Positions 33,327 through 42,667 of a stretch of 64,000 nt of DNA are shown here, in pieces (the first letter of the stretch is position 1; every line of letters begins with the position of its first letter). The translations under genes were made by a program, and so were the position numbers. The DNA comes from JAAXIE01 sp965263155 (GTDB lineage: Bacteria; Chloroflexota; Dehalococcoidia; Lucifugimonadales; JAAXIE01): assembly GCA_965263155.1 (NCBI GenBank), contig OZ253586.1:3224001-3288000 (forward strand), in the 5' to 3' direction. Below the pieces are notes generated by a model. That model worked only from the letters and a program-made list of their open reading frames with translations, made no database searches and was not told the DNA's origin.

Positions 33327-34457
33327 CTAGTCGAAGACGTCCTTTATCTTGTCGAACAGGCCCTTCTGCCTCCCACCCCCATCCTCATCCTCTGGGGTAT
33401 CGTGCCGGGCCAACTCCTCGAGAAGCCTGCGTTGCTCTGTGTCGACAGAAATCGGGACCTCAAGCTTGACCGATACCAGAAGGTCGCCACGCCGCCCAGT
33501 GTTCACGTGGGGGATGCCCTTGCCTCGAATCCGGAATACGGCAGAAGGCTGAGTCCCAGCGGGTATCTTCAGGTTCTCAGGGCCATTCAGGCTGGGCACT
33601 TCAAGCTCGGCCCCCAAGGCAGCTTGGGGGAAGGACACAGGGAGATCGTATAGAAGGTTGTCGCCGTCTCGCCTGAAGAAGGGGTGAGGGTTGACCGCAA
33701 TGGTCAGGTAGAGGTTGCCGGACTGGCCGCCGTCCGGAGAGCTATCCCCTTCACTGGTGAGGCGCACCTGCATCCCCGACTCTACGCCAGCTGGTATCTT
33801 GACGGAGATACGGCGATTACGGCGCTCAGTACCATGTCCGTGGCAGTGGCCGCAAGGGTTGGTAATAGTGGTGCCTCTCCCTTTGCAGGCGGGGCAAGCT
33901 GCCACTTGGCTAAAGGCGCCGAAAACGGTCTGCTGGTTCTGACGGACCTGCCCCATGCCACGACACGTAGCGCATGTGTCCGGCGTGGAGCCGGGTGCGC
34001 TGCCGGAGCCGCTGCACTCAGAGCAACGCTCGATGCGGTTGACCTCCACCTCACGTTCGGCGCCAAAGGCGGCCTCTTCAAAGGGCATGACGACCTTGGT
34101 CTCGATGTCGCGGCCACGGTGGGGACCCCTTCGGCGGCGGCCTGAGACGTCGCCGAAGAAAGAGTCGAAGATGTCCCCGAAGCCTCCGAAGCCATCGAAG
34201 CCATCGAAGCCGCGTGCGCCCCCGGTTTGACCGTTGACGCCTGCGTGGCCGAAGCGGTCGTACTGGGTGCGCTTCCCCGTGTCGGCGAGCACCTGGTAGG
34301 CCTCGTTGACCTCTTTAAACTTGGCTTCGGCGTCGGGGCGCTTGTTGCGGTCAGGGTGGTAGTCCATCGCCTTGCGCCTATACGCACGGCGTATGTCCTC
34401 CTCCGACGCATTGCGCGGGACTTCGAGAATATCGTAGTAGTCGCGTTTCGATGTCAT
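33327..34457 (-). CDS. dnaJ: Chaperone DnaJ
   Basis: Type I J-protein, 376 aa. J-domain with HPD in MDYHPDRNK, Gly/Phe-rich linker (about 70-105), and a complete zinc-binding domain of four CxxCxGxG units (CSECSGSG, CATCRGMG, CPACKGRG, CGHCHGHG). It heads a dnaJ-prmA-rsmE operon with no grpE or dnaK beside it. No CIRCE-type inverted repeat was found upstream. A CATACT lies immediately before the ATG, so a very short leader is possible. Confidence 0.96.
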   Translation of the reverse strand: MTSKRDYYDILEVPRNASEEDIRRAYRRKAMDYHPDRNKRPDAEAKFKEVNEAYQVLADTGKRTQYDRFGHAGVNGQTGGARGFDGFDGFGGFGDIFDSFFGDVSGRRRRGPHRGRDIETKVVMPFEEAAFGAEREVEVNRIERCSECSGSGSAPGSTPDTCATCRGMGQVRQNQQTVFGAFSQVAACPACKGRGTTITNPCGHCHGHGTERRNRRISVKIPAGVESGMQVRLTSEGDSSPDGGQSGNLYLTIAVNPHPFFRRDGDNLLYDLPVSFPQAALGAELEVPSLNGPENLKIPAGTQPSAVFRIRGKGIPHVNTGRRGDLLVSVKLEVPISVDTEQRRLLEELARHDTPEDEDGGGRQKGLFDKIKDVFD

Positions 34458-34484
34458 AAGTATGGAACGTCAGCTACGCGTTCG

Positions 34485-34514
34485 TTGACTGGCATTCATG
34501 CGTATCATTATACT
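34485..34514 (+). promoter_or_regulatory. Putative bioY promoter
   Basis: TTGACT (34485-34490), 18 bp, TATACT (34509-34514), about 40 bp before the bioY start in the divergent dnaJ-bioY gap. Confidence 0.6.
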
Positions 34515-34553
34515 CACTCTAGCTATGCGCTCCTAGTGTTTTGGGGAGGAAGT

Positions 34554-35204
34554 GTGCAGGCTACGACATCGCGCGCCACGCTCGCTGACGTCGCCTTTCC
34601 GTATACGGGCGGCTTTGAGCTGTGGGGCAGAAGAATTCCGGCGAGCCTCATCCGGGACATTGTCTTGGTCATCGGGTTCGCTGCCCTTGTCGCCTTGTGC
34701 GGGCGGGTCAGGTTCTATATACCGGACGCCGACTTTGCCGGATTGATCAATCCCACTCCCGTGACGCTACAGACCTTTGGGGTGCTGCTTGCGGGCGCCA
34801 CCCTAGGAAGTGTCCGGGGTGTGTCCAGCCTTGTGCTGTTCTACCTAGTGGGCATGGCCGGTCTCCCAGTATTCCAAGGGGGCAACAATGGCTGGGAGTA
34901 CGTGACGAGCAGCCCAACAGGTGGATACCTGATCGGTTTCGTGGCGGCTGCGTTCGTGACGGGGTTTCTGGTCGAGAGAGGCTTGGACCGCAAGGGTGTC
35001 CTTTGGGCGCTCCTAGCTGGGACGGCGCTCATATACATTCCGGGGGTTCTCTGGCTTGGCGCCCGGGGGGTTGTGCCTTGGGAAAGCGTGTTGTCGAAGG
35101 GGCTTTATCTTTTCATCCCAGGTGACGTGCTGAAGCTGCTAATGGTAGGCATCGTTCTCCCTTCAGCTTGGGCTGTCGTCAACCTACGGGACCGGCGGTC
35201 GTAG
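34554..35204 (+). CDS. bioY: Biotin transporter substrate-specificity component BioY
   Basis: S-component of an energy-coupling-factor type biotin importer. Six helices; PTPVTLQTFGVLLAGATLGS and GMAGLPVFQGG...GGYLIGF are BioY signatures. From the GTG at 34554 (GGGGAGGA close upstream) it is 216 aa; longer upstream readings overlap dnaJ and the promoter and are not used. No ECF ATPase or bio gene lies nearby. The next gene starts directly after its stop. Confidence 0.88.
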   Translation: MQATTSRATLADVAFPYTGGFELWGRRIPASLIRDIVLVIGFAALVALCGRVRFYIPDADFAGLINPTPVTLQTFGVLLAGATLGSVRGVSSLVLFYLVGMAGLPVFQGGNNGWEYVTSSPTGGYLIGFVAAAFVTGFLVERGLDRKGVLWALLAGTALIYIPGVLWLGARGVVPWESVLSKGLYLFIPGDVLKLLMVGIVLPSAWAVVNLRDRRS

Positions 35205-35879
35205 ATGGATGTGACGTGGATGGGGCATTCTTGTTTTCGGTTGCGATCGGAGCAGTCGGTGCTGTTGACGGACCCGTATGACCCTGACACTTTGGGGTTG
35301 GGGTTGGCGGATGTGGCGGCGAATACTGTGACTATCAGCCATGAGCACCCGCACCATAATGCGACGGCGCGTGTGAGTGGCGCGTTCAAGGTTTTCCGGG
35401 TGCCGGGTGAGTATGAGTATATGGGGGCGCTGGTGAAGGGGGTGATGACCACCCGGGGGCCGGGCGATCCGCCGGAGAAGCGGAATACGGCTTACCATTT
35501 TGAGGTGGAGGGGGTGCGGTTGGTGCATCTGGGGGATGTGAGCAGCCCGTTGAAGCCTGACCAAGTGGAGGAGCTGACGCCGGTGGATGTGGTGTTTGTG
35601 CCGGTGGGGGGCGGGTGTACTGTGGAGCTTCCGCAGGTGATGGATATGGTGCGGGCGTTGGGGCCGCGGGTTGTGGTGCCGATGCATTATTCTTTGCCGG
35701 GGATGGCTGTGCCTTTGGGGGAGCTGGACGCGTTTCTGCGGGACATGGGGGCGGGGCAGGTGGAGCCTCAGGCGCGGTTGAATGTGACGCCGAGCAATTT
35801 GCCTCCTGAGTTGCGGGTGGTGGTGTTGAATGCGCAGGGGTTGCGGGCGGTGAGGCCGGGGCAGGGGGCGTTGTTGTAG
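35205..35879 (+). CDS. Metallo-beta-lactamase-fold hydrolase (UlaG-like)
   Basis: 224-aa member of the small MBL group that includes UlaG and YtnP-like proteins. Metal ligands: GHSCF near the N-terminus, LTDPY, SHEHPHHN (the HxHxxH motif as HEHPHH), HLGD and PMHY. Its ATG follows the bioY stop with no gap, so it is co-transcribed. Codons are markedly G- and T-rich compared with genes to the left. Substrate unknown. Confidence 0.8.
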   Translation: MDVTWMGHSCFRLRSEQSVLLTDPYDPDTLGLGLADVAANTVTISHEHPHHNATARVSGAFKVFRVPGEYEYMGALVKGVMTTRGPGDPPEKRNTAYHFEVEGVRLVHLGDVSSPLKPDQVEELTPVDVVFVPVGGGCTVELPQVMDMVRALGPRVVVPMHYSLPGMAVPLGELDAFLRDMGAGQVEPQARLNVTPSNLPPELRVVVLNAQGLRAVRPGQGALL

Positions 35880-35884
35880 GGGGT

Positions 35885-35924
35885 CACCCTCACCCCAGCC
35901 CTCTCCCGTCGAGGGAGAGGGGAT
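35885..35924. repeat. REP-like palindrome, CTCTCCC/GGGAGAG type
   Basis: CACCCCAGCCCTCTCCC then GGGAGAG (stem 35901-35907 / 35913-35919). Relatives occur at 43671, 61937 and 62090. It follows the stop of the MBL gene and may also act as a terminator-like structure. Confidence 0.65.
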
Positions 35925-35970
35925 GACTGGCCCCCTTTCGAGGGGGTTTTGTTTGGCCCTTCGGGGGACG

Positions 35971-35999
35971 TGGGTTCCCGCCTGCGCGGGAATGACGGA
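35971..35999. repeat. REP-like palindrome, TTCCCGC/GCGGGAA type
   Basis: TTCCCGC (35975-35981) and GCGGGAA (35986-35992) followed by TGACGG. Resembles the elements at 37430 and 53331, which also end in ATGACGG. Confidence 0.65.
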
Positions 36000-36128
36000 G
36001 AAGGGGATGGGGGGTTTCTTTTGGGCCTTTTTTGCTAGTGGAAGGTTCTTTTTTGTGTATGGGAGGTGTGTATTTTGGGGGGTGGTGGCCGCATTTGGTG
36101 GGGTTTTGTGGGTGGGAGGGGGGGTTTT

Positions 36129-36235
36129 GTAGCTGGAGTTGCTGGGGTTTGTTGATGGGGGTGCGGCCACTGCCGTAGCTGAATTTATGTTTTTCATATC
36201 TGAGAATGGCCGCATTGCCGCGTTGGCTGTATGGG
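36129..36235 (+). repeat. Heptamer module, partial copy
   Basis: GTAGCTG (36175-36181) and ATATCTG (36196-36202) are 21 bp apart. At +33 stands the degraded GTATGGG (36229-36235), and 46 bp upstream another GTAGCTG (36129-36135). The last gap has GCCGC twice (36209, 36217), here with a period of 8. Confidence 0.6.
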
Positions 36236-36431
36236 GGTGGCTTGGGGCGTTGTGCTTCGGGTCTGGTTTGTTGCTCCATTGGATGAAGTCAGGCTGCAAT
36301 TTTCCTTGGACGGTCTCAGGACTGGTTTTTGGACTCCAATTCGTTGGGTCCGGGGTCGGGCCCTTCGACTCCACTCCGTTGCGCTCGGGACGGGCTCAGG
36401 GCGGGCGGGTCTGTTAGGGGCTGAATGAGAA

Positions 36432-36467
36432 AGGCAGGGGTGACCCTGAGGGGTCGGTCCCCTGCCT
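36432..36467 (-). terminator. Hairpin, probable terminator of the 36.6 kb surface-protein gene
   Basis: AGGCAGGGG (36432-36440) pairs with CCCCTGCCT (36459-36467), with GACCC/GGGTC inside. On the minus strand it is followed by TTTCTC. It lies about 150 bp past the stop of the gene. Confidence 0.5.
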
Positions 36468-36620
36468 GCTCTGTGATTATGGTAAGGGGTCGGGGTGTGG
36501 GGGGTCAATGGGCTTTTGTCATGGGGGTAAGTGAAGGGGTGGGCTGTTTGGCGCCCGCCCCTTTTTCTTGTTGCCGGTTGATTTGTGGGGTGGTCAGTTG
36601 TTGCGGCCCTTCGACGGGGA

Positions 36621-37313
36621 TCAGGAGAGGCGACGGCGGGCGTAGAAGAGGCCAGCGGAGCCGACGATTAGGAGGGCGATGCCTCCGTAGAGAACGACGT
36701 TGGCCAACTGGGGCACCAGAGGCTCGCCGGGGATGGGTAGGGCGGTGTCGGCGGTCGGAGCCGGCGTGGGCGTCTCGAATGGCGTCGCCACAGGGGTGGG
36801 CACCGGCGTCGGGACGGGTGTGGGAGCCGGCGTCGGCGTGGCCACCGGAGTGGGGGTCGGTGTCGGCTCAGGGGTGGGGGCTACGCCGAAGGTGAGGTCT
36901 TGTTGGAAGAACAGCTGCGTAAGACCGGACGAGCCGTATGTAGCTGTTTCTTCGGCCTGGGCCCGGCCATGTTCGTTGATTAGGAAGAAGTAGACCGTGG
37001 CAGTGCCAATCTGTGAGTGGTCGGTGCCTTGGGCAGTCAAGGCGATAAAACGGCCTTCAGCGTTGACCGTATCACCAGCCCGGGCAAGTGCGGGGTTCGA
37101 ATGGTCTGGGGCGCACTCGCGGTTGGCGACGCAGGCCACGAGGAGGGTGCCTTCAGGAGCGGGTTGCCCGTCAACTGTGGCTGTCCCCTGGAAGATGGCG
37201 GGGTTGGGAAGCCCCTGATAGGGCGTGGCTCCCAGTAGGGCCAGCAGGACGGCTCCGTAGAGAAGTAGAGCGACTGGCAGGAAGAATCTGATTCGCAACC
37301 CGGACCTCCGCAA
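36621..37313 (-). CDS. Predicted cell-surface protein with Thr/Pro linker and C-terminal anchor
   Basis: 230 aa, no family recognised. N-terminal hydrophobic signal (about 8-30), a small folded region (40-145), a Thr/Pro/Ala repeat linker (about 147-190) and a C-terminal membrane helix followed by RRR. The layout signal-domain-linker-helix-basic tail is that of a membrane-anchored surface protein; there is ALPIPG but no true LPXTG. It may be functionally related to the giant surface protein upstream on the same strand. Confidence 0.7.
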   Translation of the reverse strand: MRRSGLRIRFFLPVALLLYGAVLLALLGATPYQGLPNPAIFQGTATVDGQPAPEGTLLVACVANRECAPDHSNPALARAGDTVNAEGRFIALTAQGTDHSQIGTATVYFFLINEHGRAQAEETATYGSSGLTQLFFQQDLTFGVAPTPEPTPTPTPVATPTPAPTPVPTPVPTPVATPFETPTPAPTADTALPIPGEPLVPQLANVVLYGGIALLIVGSAGLFYARRRLS

Positions 37314-37429
37314 CGTTCACTGAGTGGGCGTTAGTTGCCATAATTATTGGGGACGGGCACATGGCTTTGCAATGGGACGTGGGGCTGATTTGGGGGCGTT
37401 TGCGGGTTGCTGTCCCTCTCGTAGATGGT

Positions 37430-37461
37430 TCATGGATACCGGTTTTCGCCGGTATGACGGT
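37430..37461. repeat. REP-like palindrome, ATACCGG/CCGGTAT type
   Basis: ATACCGG (37436-37442) and CCGGTAT (37449-37455) followed by GACGG. Nearly the same sequence as at 53331. Confidence 0.7.
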
Positions 37462-37577
37462 AAGGGCGCGGGAATGACGAAACCCCATCCCAACCTTCTG
37501 GATTGTGACCTGCGCCGCAATGACGGGACGGGGCGGCAGTCGGGCGTTTGCCCGGGGACAGGGAGCGGGGGAAAGCG

Positions 37578-37606
37578 AGAGGCCCCGGATGGCTTCCGGG
37601 GCCTCT
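37578..37606 (-). terminator. Terminator of the giant surface-protein gene
   Basis: AGAGGCCCCGGA and TCCGGGGCCTCT form a perfect 12-bp stem with a 5-base loop, about 30 bp past the stop; on the minus strand it is followed by CGCTTTCCCC, a poor T-run. Confidence 0.6.
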
Positions 37607-37633
37607 GCGCTGGTTTCCTGTTCGGGGGTAGGG

Positions 37634-40600
37634 TTAGCGCGGGACTATGAAGGCGTCGTCGGTGTAGAGCACCCAGTAGCCCATTCCCACCTTGAGCGGG
37701 TCGTCACCAGCCTGCGGGGGCTCGTCGATGTCGTCCTTCAGACGGTTCGCTGCTGCGTCGCCAATAATGGGGTCGGGGTCGATGCGCATCCACCGGCCGC
37801 CTTGCCAACCGAAGGCTATCTGGAAGTCGCCCAAGTAGGCATCGGCATCCATCAAGGTGCCCGGAGCCGCTCCGCTGCCTGCGTCACTGCTGGCTATGCT
37901 CCCCAAGCTCAGCACCGGCACAAGGTTCCACTCGCCGCCCGTGACCGCGATGCTAGGGAGCACTGTTTGCGCGGATGTGGTCGGGATGCTTATCTCGACC
38001 TTGGCGGAATTGGAAGCCCTGACCCAGTACGCATGCCTCGCATCAATGGTCTTCAGCGTTCCGGCAAACCCGCCGGTCCCAGGGTTCCTTACCGCAACCA
38101 GCGCTTGACCTTTCTCGAAGGTGAACACTAGGTCGATTTCCGCAGCTCCGCCGAACACGTCATCGACGTTGCCGTTACTGGGATTGGAAGGCAACGATAC
38201 CAGGTTCATGCCCTTCCGGAGGGAGAGGCGCCACGTTGGCCGCTCGGTCACCGTAAAGTCAAGCGTCCGATCCCTGGCGTTGGTGTTGCCAGCTTCGTCC
38301 GCGGCGTTGTAGATGAGGGTGTGCCGGCCCAGAGAGATGGACTCAATCTCAATGATGTAGGAGTTTGCGTCCTGCCTCACGGCGTTTTCGGAGACGTCTT
38401 CTCCGTCCAATAGGGCTTTAGTCAGGGTCACCATATTGTTGCTATCGCCGACATACTCATCGGCCTCATCGTCCCAGTGCAGGAAGATATCGAAAGGATC
38501 CTCGAAGGCAGCGTTCGCCGTATCTAGGGGAGTGGTCACGGCGTCGGTATCGCTATTGCTTGCCAACTCGCCGTCGATCTCGAACACCGTTGCGCCGCTG
38601 GCCTTGGGGTCGGGCACTCCGCCACTGCCTCGGTTGAGGCTGCTATCTTCCATCTCTGCGGTCACGGCATACTTGCCGTCACGGGTGATATCCAGCTTGT
38701 AGGTCCAGGTGTTCTGCGCGCCGGTTACGGGGACACCGCGCACGTTGTCGGGCACCGTGGGGAACTGGTTGGCTGGGTCGGGGTCTGTCCCACGGTAAGT
38801 CACCGCTATCTTGTCGCCCTTTCCCAGAGCCTCGCTTATCCGCAGAGTAATGTCGCCATTCTTAGCGTTCCGCACCACCTTGGCGTCGTTAGCAAGGCCG
38901 GTTTTAGTCACCACACCGGTGCTCGGCGTGGAGGGTGTATCAGCCTTGAAGACCCGGACTTTGATGTCGCTGCCGTCTACGTCGCCGGTACGGCTACTGC
39001 TAGACCTGTCAAGAATGGGGGCCTTCGACAATCGCAGGTTCCAATTGGCCTCGGCAGTCGGGTCTCCATCTACCAATTCCCCATCGGCGTCGCGTATCAC
39101 CAGCGGGTTACTGGCATCGTCGGTCCCGGTCTTGTTCTCCCGCTCCACCGTGAAGGTGTCCGTCTCATCCAAGTCGCGGTCGTAGCCCTGATCGAGGGCA
39201 TCGGAGACCCAGAGCAACACGTCGGGAGACTGAAGGCGCACGGCCTCGTCGGTCACGACGGTCACGTTGACCGTCTTTTTGTGGAGCCCAACATCAACGC
39301 TGACGGTGGCTCCGGGGGCGATACCGTCTTCAGCAGTCTTGCTGCCGCTGCTGACAGAGTTACCGGCCAAGTCGCTGACGCTGCCCGTCAATACCACGGT
39401 CGGGGTGGCATCAGTGGCCATTTGACCCACGGTCAGGAATACGCTGCGGCGTATGCCACCATTGGACGTATCCGGGCCGCTGGCCCCATCGGTGCTCCCG
39501 GTGGGGTACCACAGGGCTTCGTCGGGAACCGCTCCGCCCACCGTGAAGTCGTCAGCCGAAACGGTAGAGCCGTCCAAAGCCTCGTTGAATACCACGCGGA
39601 CGCTCATCTTGCTGCTGCTACCTGGGAGGTAGTTGTCGCGGGATATACGGCGGTCGCCTTCCACGCGGCTCTCAGCCGAGTTGTACGAGTCTCCGGTGTA
39701 GGCCCGCTGCAAGGAGGGAGAGACACCGTCCACGGTGAAGCTATAGCAGTCGTCGGAACCCGCCGATCGCCGGTGGCAGTCGTCGTAGCCGGCTTTGGCG
39801 GAGGCAGTCTGGGCCTCGCTGGCGTCGGCTCCCGACTTGTCTCGCTTTTCGTTGTTGGAATCGCTAGTCGCGGCGTTGCCCGCGATATCGTCGGCCATGG
39901 CATACCAGTTAATGGCGGTCTCTCGCGATGTGCTGACGTTCAAGGTTGCCCCTGAACCCATGTTGCGGACCTTGTTCAAGGCGATGGAGGCGCGGTAGCC
40001 ACCCTCGATGTCGGTGATGGTCAGGTCGCCATTTACCACCGTGCGCACTGCCCCTGTGCCGGCGCGGACCTTCAGCTCGATGGTGTTCTTCTTCACGCCA
40101 GATAAGGAGTCGCTCACATCTATGGAGAGCAACTCGCTGTTGCTGCTCGATCCCGACTTGTGGGCTGGCATGGGGTTGGAGAAGCTGGGGCCCCTGGTTT
40201 CCGCGTCCACCGAGGTGGAATCATTGGCCGAAGACACCCGTAAGCGGGCCCCATTTGCCAGTGCCACTACGGGGCGCACCTCAGCATCGGGGTTCAGGGC
40301 GTTCTGAGGCAGCACACCAACTTCTCTGGTGTAGGTGATGTCGAAGGTGGCGTTGTCGGTCGCTGCATCACTTCCAACAAGGGCGCTTGCGTCCATACTG
40401 AACCAAACGGTACGACCGTTAATTCGAGGCTTGTCATCCATCATCGCCACGATGATATCGCTCGCGCGGATGTCGTTGCTGGTCCTCACCACATCTACGT
40501 CGTGCTGCACGCCTTCTGCCGTGGCATTTATATCAGCCGGAGCGTAGGCAAGGACGCGGGAGAAGAGATGGGTACTCCCAGAGCTAGGGCCGTTTGCACT

Positions 40601-42079
40601 GTGACGGCCATCAGGGATGTCAACTCTCTCCAAGCCGGAGTAGCTGATGCCCAGCACACTGTAGCGGTTTGCAAGAGGAGCGGGGTCGTCCCGGTTTTTG
40701 GGCCCGGTGGCCACGCCGATACGCACACGGCAGTCGGCACAATTGGTGCCGTCGTCCCCGATGCTTACCAGAGCAAACACCTTGCCCGCATCAGGCGACA
40801 TCGTGTCATCATCAGTGGTAGGAAGGACTATCTTGATGTCGCCGGCGGAAACGCTTGGCACCGCATCGCTGGTGTCGGAAATAACGATGTTCTCAAGTTG
40901 GCCCACGTCACTCAAATTGATGGGGCCATTATTGACAGTGACATAGAAAGAGTCGGAGCCGACATAGTCGACCTCTATATCGCCGCCGGAGAACCCATCG
41001 AAGACGTCGGTGGTGGTGAAACTCAAAATGCCCTGTTGCGCGTTCACCAAGTCGACAGTCACATCGGAGGGGGCGTCGTGACGCACGTCGGCGATCTCTA
41101 CAGTCTCATTAGCGTCCTGTCCATCCCGAATGGGTGGGTTGGCGACCCTAGCGTAGAACATTTGCCCTAACGCGATGCCGCGGGGGCTGTCAGGGTCGTT
41201 GGAGTCGCTGAGAGCCCCGAGGGCAGTCTGGTAGGCTTCGGCCTTGGAGAGGGTACCTCTGGTCATGTTGTAGGCCATGTAGAAGGTGGAAATGGTCTCG
41301 TTATCGGAGGCCACGTAGCCCCGCAACCCACTGGGAACGCTGTGCTGTTCGTGGATGACCGCTTCGTTGTTCATGGTCACATCGGCGGGGTCGTCCACGA
41401 CAAAGGACTGGCTGTATTCGCCTTGGGCGGAGCCTTCCACCAAGAGGAGGTCGAGGTTGCCCTCGCCGCGCACGTTGACCAATGCGGTCTCGCTCTTGGA
41501 CGTGTTGTAAGACAGGACGATCTCAGCTTCCGCAGCTATGCTATCAAGCAGGGGAAACTCTATGAGCCCCGTCCTCGCGTTGATGACATGGGGGGTGCCT
41601 AACGCGTCCTCAACATTATTGGCTGTATCGCTGTCGACCACCACGGACCCTACGATGGGGAGTATTCTTGCCGCAGCATCTTCGGTGGTATCCCGGATAG
41701 TGTCAGCATCCTTACCGTCGGGGACAGTCATGTCGAAGTCGGGTGTCATGGCGTTGAGCTGCACTCTGAAGGCGCCGGTTTGGGTTGCAGACAATGCGGT
41801 AGTAACCTTAATAGTCACAGGACCCTCATCCCCGCCGTCCCGCACCGATTGAGTGCTGTTGAGTTCCTCGTTGTCCAGAGTGACCTTGATGGTGCGGGCC
41901 TTGAGACCCATGTCCGAACCGCTCTCAATCGTCGGACTGACGTAATCCTTATCCACGGAGATGTTGCCTTGATCCAACGTGCCTACGGCGCCAGCCGGGA
42001 GGGCCAAGGTGAGTGTAAGCAACAAGGTCAGTATTGTTACGAGTCCGCCAAGGTAGAGCCACTTACGATTGAGTCTCAC
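37634..42079 (-). CDS. Giant secreted surface protein (1481 aa)
   Basis: No catalytic domain recognised. A basic N-terminus and hydrophobic stretch ending LALPAGAVG make a cleavable signal peptide. The body is Asp-, Ser-, Thr- and Val-rich with repeated beta-sandwich-like segments, some resembling bacterial Ig-like or cadherin-like folds, e.g. around residues 850-950 and 1230-1310. The last 180 residues hold a domain with Trp-rich patches: SLRKGMNLVSLPSNP and EWNLVPVLSLG. The start is GTG behind GAGGGGGAT. Low lysine and high Asp fit an extracellular, possibly calcium-binding, S-layer-like protein; this is inference. Confidence 0.8.
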   Translation of the reverse strand: MRLNRKWLYLGGLVTILTLLLTLTLALPAGAVGTLDQGNISVDKDYVSPTIESGSDMGLKARTIKVTLDNEELNSTQSVRDGGDEGPVTIKVTTALSATQTGAFRVQLNAMTPDFDMTVPDGKDADTIRDTTEDAAARILPIVGSVVVDSDTANNVEDALGTPHVINARTGLIEFPLLDSIAAEAEIVLSYNTSKSETALVNVRGEGNLDLLLVEGSAQGEYSQSFVVDDPADVTMNNEAVIHEQHSVPSGLRGYVASDNETISTFYMAYNMTRGTLSKAEAYQTALGALSDSNDPDSPRGIALGQMFYARVANPPIRDGQDANETVEIADVRHDAPSDVTVDLVNAQQGILSFTTTDVFDGFSGGDIEVDYVGSDSFYVTVNNGPINLSDVGQLENIVISDTSDAVPSVSAGDIKIVLPTTDDDTMSPDAGKVFALVSIGDDGTNCADCRVRIGVATGPKNRDDPAPLANRYSVLGISYSGLERVDIPDGRHSANGPSSGSTHLFSRVLAYAPADINATAEGVQHDVDVVRTSNDIRASDIIVAMMDDKPRINGRTVWFSMDASALVGSDAATDNATFDITYTREVGVLPQNALNPDAEVRPVVALANGARLRVSSANDSTSVDAETRGPSFSNPMPAHKSGSSSNSELLSIDVSDSLSGVKKNTIELKVRAGTGAVRTVVNGDLTITDIEGGYRASIALNKVRNMGSGATLNVSTSRETAINWYAMADDIAGNAATSDSNNEKRDKSGADASEAQTASAKAGYDDCHRRSAGSDDCYSFTVDGVSPSLQRAYTGDSYNSAESRVEGDRRISRDNYLPGSSSKMSVRVVFNEALDGSTVSADDFTVGGAVPDEALWYPTGSTDGASGPDTSNGGIRRSVFLTVGQMATDATPTVVLTGSVSDLAGNSVSSGSKTAEDGIAPGATVSVDVGLHKKTVNVTVVTDEAVRLQSPDVLLWVSDALDQGYDRDLDETDTFTVERENKTGTDDASNPLVIRDADGELVDGDPTAEANWNLRLSKAPILDRSSSSRTGDVDGSDIKVRVFKADTPSTPSTGVVTKTGLANDAKVVRNAKNGDITLRISEALGKGDKIAVTYRGTDPDPANQFPTVPDNVRGVPVTGAQNTWTYKLDITRDGKYAVTAEMEDSSLNRGSGGVPDPKASGATVFEIDGELASNSDTDAVTTPLDTANAAFEDPFDIFLHWDDEADEYVGDSNNMVTLTKALLDGEDVSENAVRQDANSYIIEIESISLGRHTLIYNAADEAGNTNARDRTLDFTVTERPTWRLSLRKGMNLVSLPSNPSNGNVDDVFGGAAEIDLVFTFEKGQALVAVRNPGTGGFAGTLKTIDARHAYWVRASNSAKVEISIPTTSAQTVLPSIAVTGGEWNLVPVLSLGSIASSDAGSGAAPGTLMDADAYLGDFQIAFGWQGGRWMRIDPDPIIGDAAANRLKDDIDEPPQAGDDPLKVGMGYWVLYTDDAFIVPR

Positions 42080-42480
42080 TGTATCCCCCTCGAATCTGTT
42101 CTTGTGCCGGGCCGGGCTCGAAGGCTGCTATAACTAAGATTTCATTGCCTCAACGCATAGGACGCTATGCGCCCGCGCTATACGGTGATGCACCAACATA
42201 TTTGATAACACCTATGCGAAAGGGGTGTCAAGGTTGAGAGTAGGCCGTATTAAGGGAAACTGGGGCCAAGTTACGGGCGCTCCTTGTTCTGACATGGGCC
42301 TTGCATAGGCTTTTTTTGCTTGGGCCTTTTCCATTTGGGCACCCATCCTGTGTCGCCCCCATTATTTCCGGCAGGGGGCAAGGTGAGGCCAAGTGGCGTC
42401 GGTGCGTCGCTATGAGGCGCGGCTCGTGGGGAATGATACGAGGGGCATATGGCTATGTCAAGCTGTGGGGGGGTTGTTTG

Positions 42481-42517
42481 TCGTAGGTGTGGGGGGGGTT
42501 GTCGTAGGTGTGGGGGG
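42481..42517 (+). repeat. G-rich tandem repeat
   Basis: TCGTAGGTGTGGGGGG occurs at 42481-42496 and 42502-42517. Confidence 0.6.
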
Positions 42518-42583
42518 GTGCGGGGCAGCCACGAGGGTTGGCTTGATGAGAGGGGTGGGGGCGGGACAGAGCGGGGCGGTTTT

Positions 42584-42667
42584 GTAGCTGGCGTGGGACT
42601 ATGGTTGTAGCTAAAACGAAAAATTTTGTATCTGAACTTGGTCCCATTAGTCCCATCGTCGTATCTG
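42584..42667 (+). repeat. Heptamer module, copy 3 (complete)
   Basis: GTAGCTG (42584), GTAGCTA (42607), GTATCTG (42628), GTATCTG (42661): spacings 23, 21, 33, the same as copies 1 and 2 but in the opposite orientation. The third gap has GTCCC at 42641 and 42650 (period 9). Gap sequences otherwise differ from copies 1 and 2. Confidence 0.75.

Larger units (their letters stand above)
35880..36620. other. Region without a confident gene, 35.9-36.6 kb
   Basis: Contains two REP-like palindromes (35885-35924, 35971-35999), a partial heptamer module (36129-36235), a long hairpin (36432-36467) and G/T-rich filler. Open frames exist on both strands but none has coding character. Confidence 0.7.
37314..37633. 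other. Gap between the two surface-protein genes
   Basis: Holds a REP-like palindrome (37430-37461) and the terminator of the upstream gene (37578-37606). Nothing else seen. Confidence 0.7.

Noticed and set aside
34227..34553. Long N-terminus for BioY
   Set aside because: It overlaps dnaJ and the promoter region and has no membrane or family features.
36425..36895. Plus-strand frame of 156 codons
   Set aside because: It runs opposite the Thr/Pro-linker gene, and its Gly/Arg-rich product mirrors that repeat.
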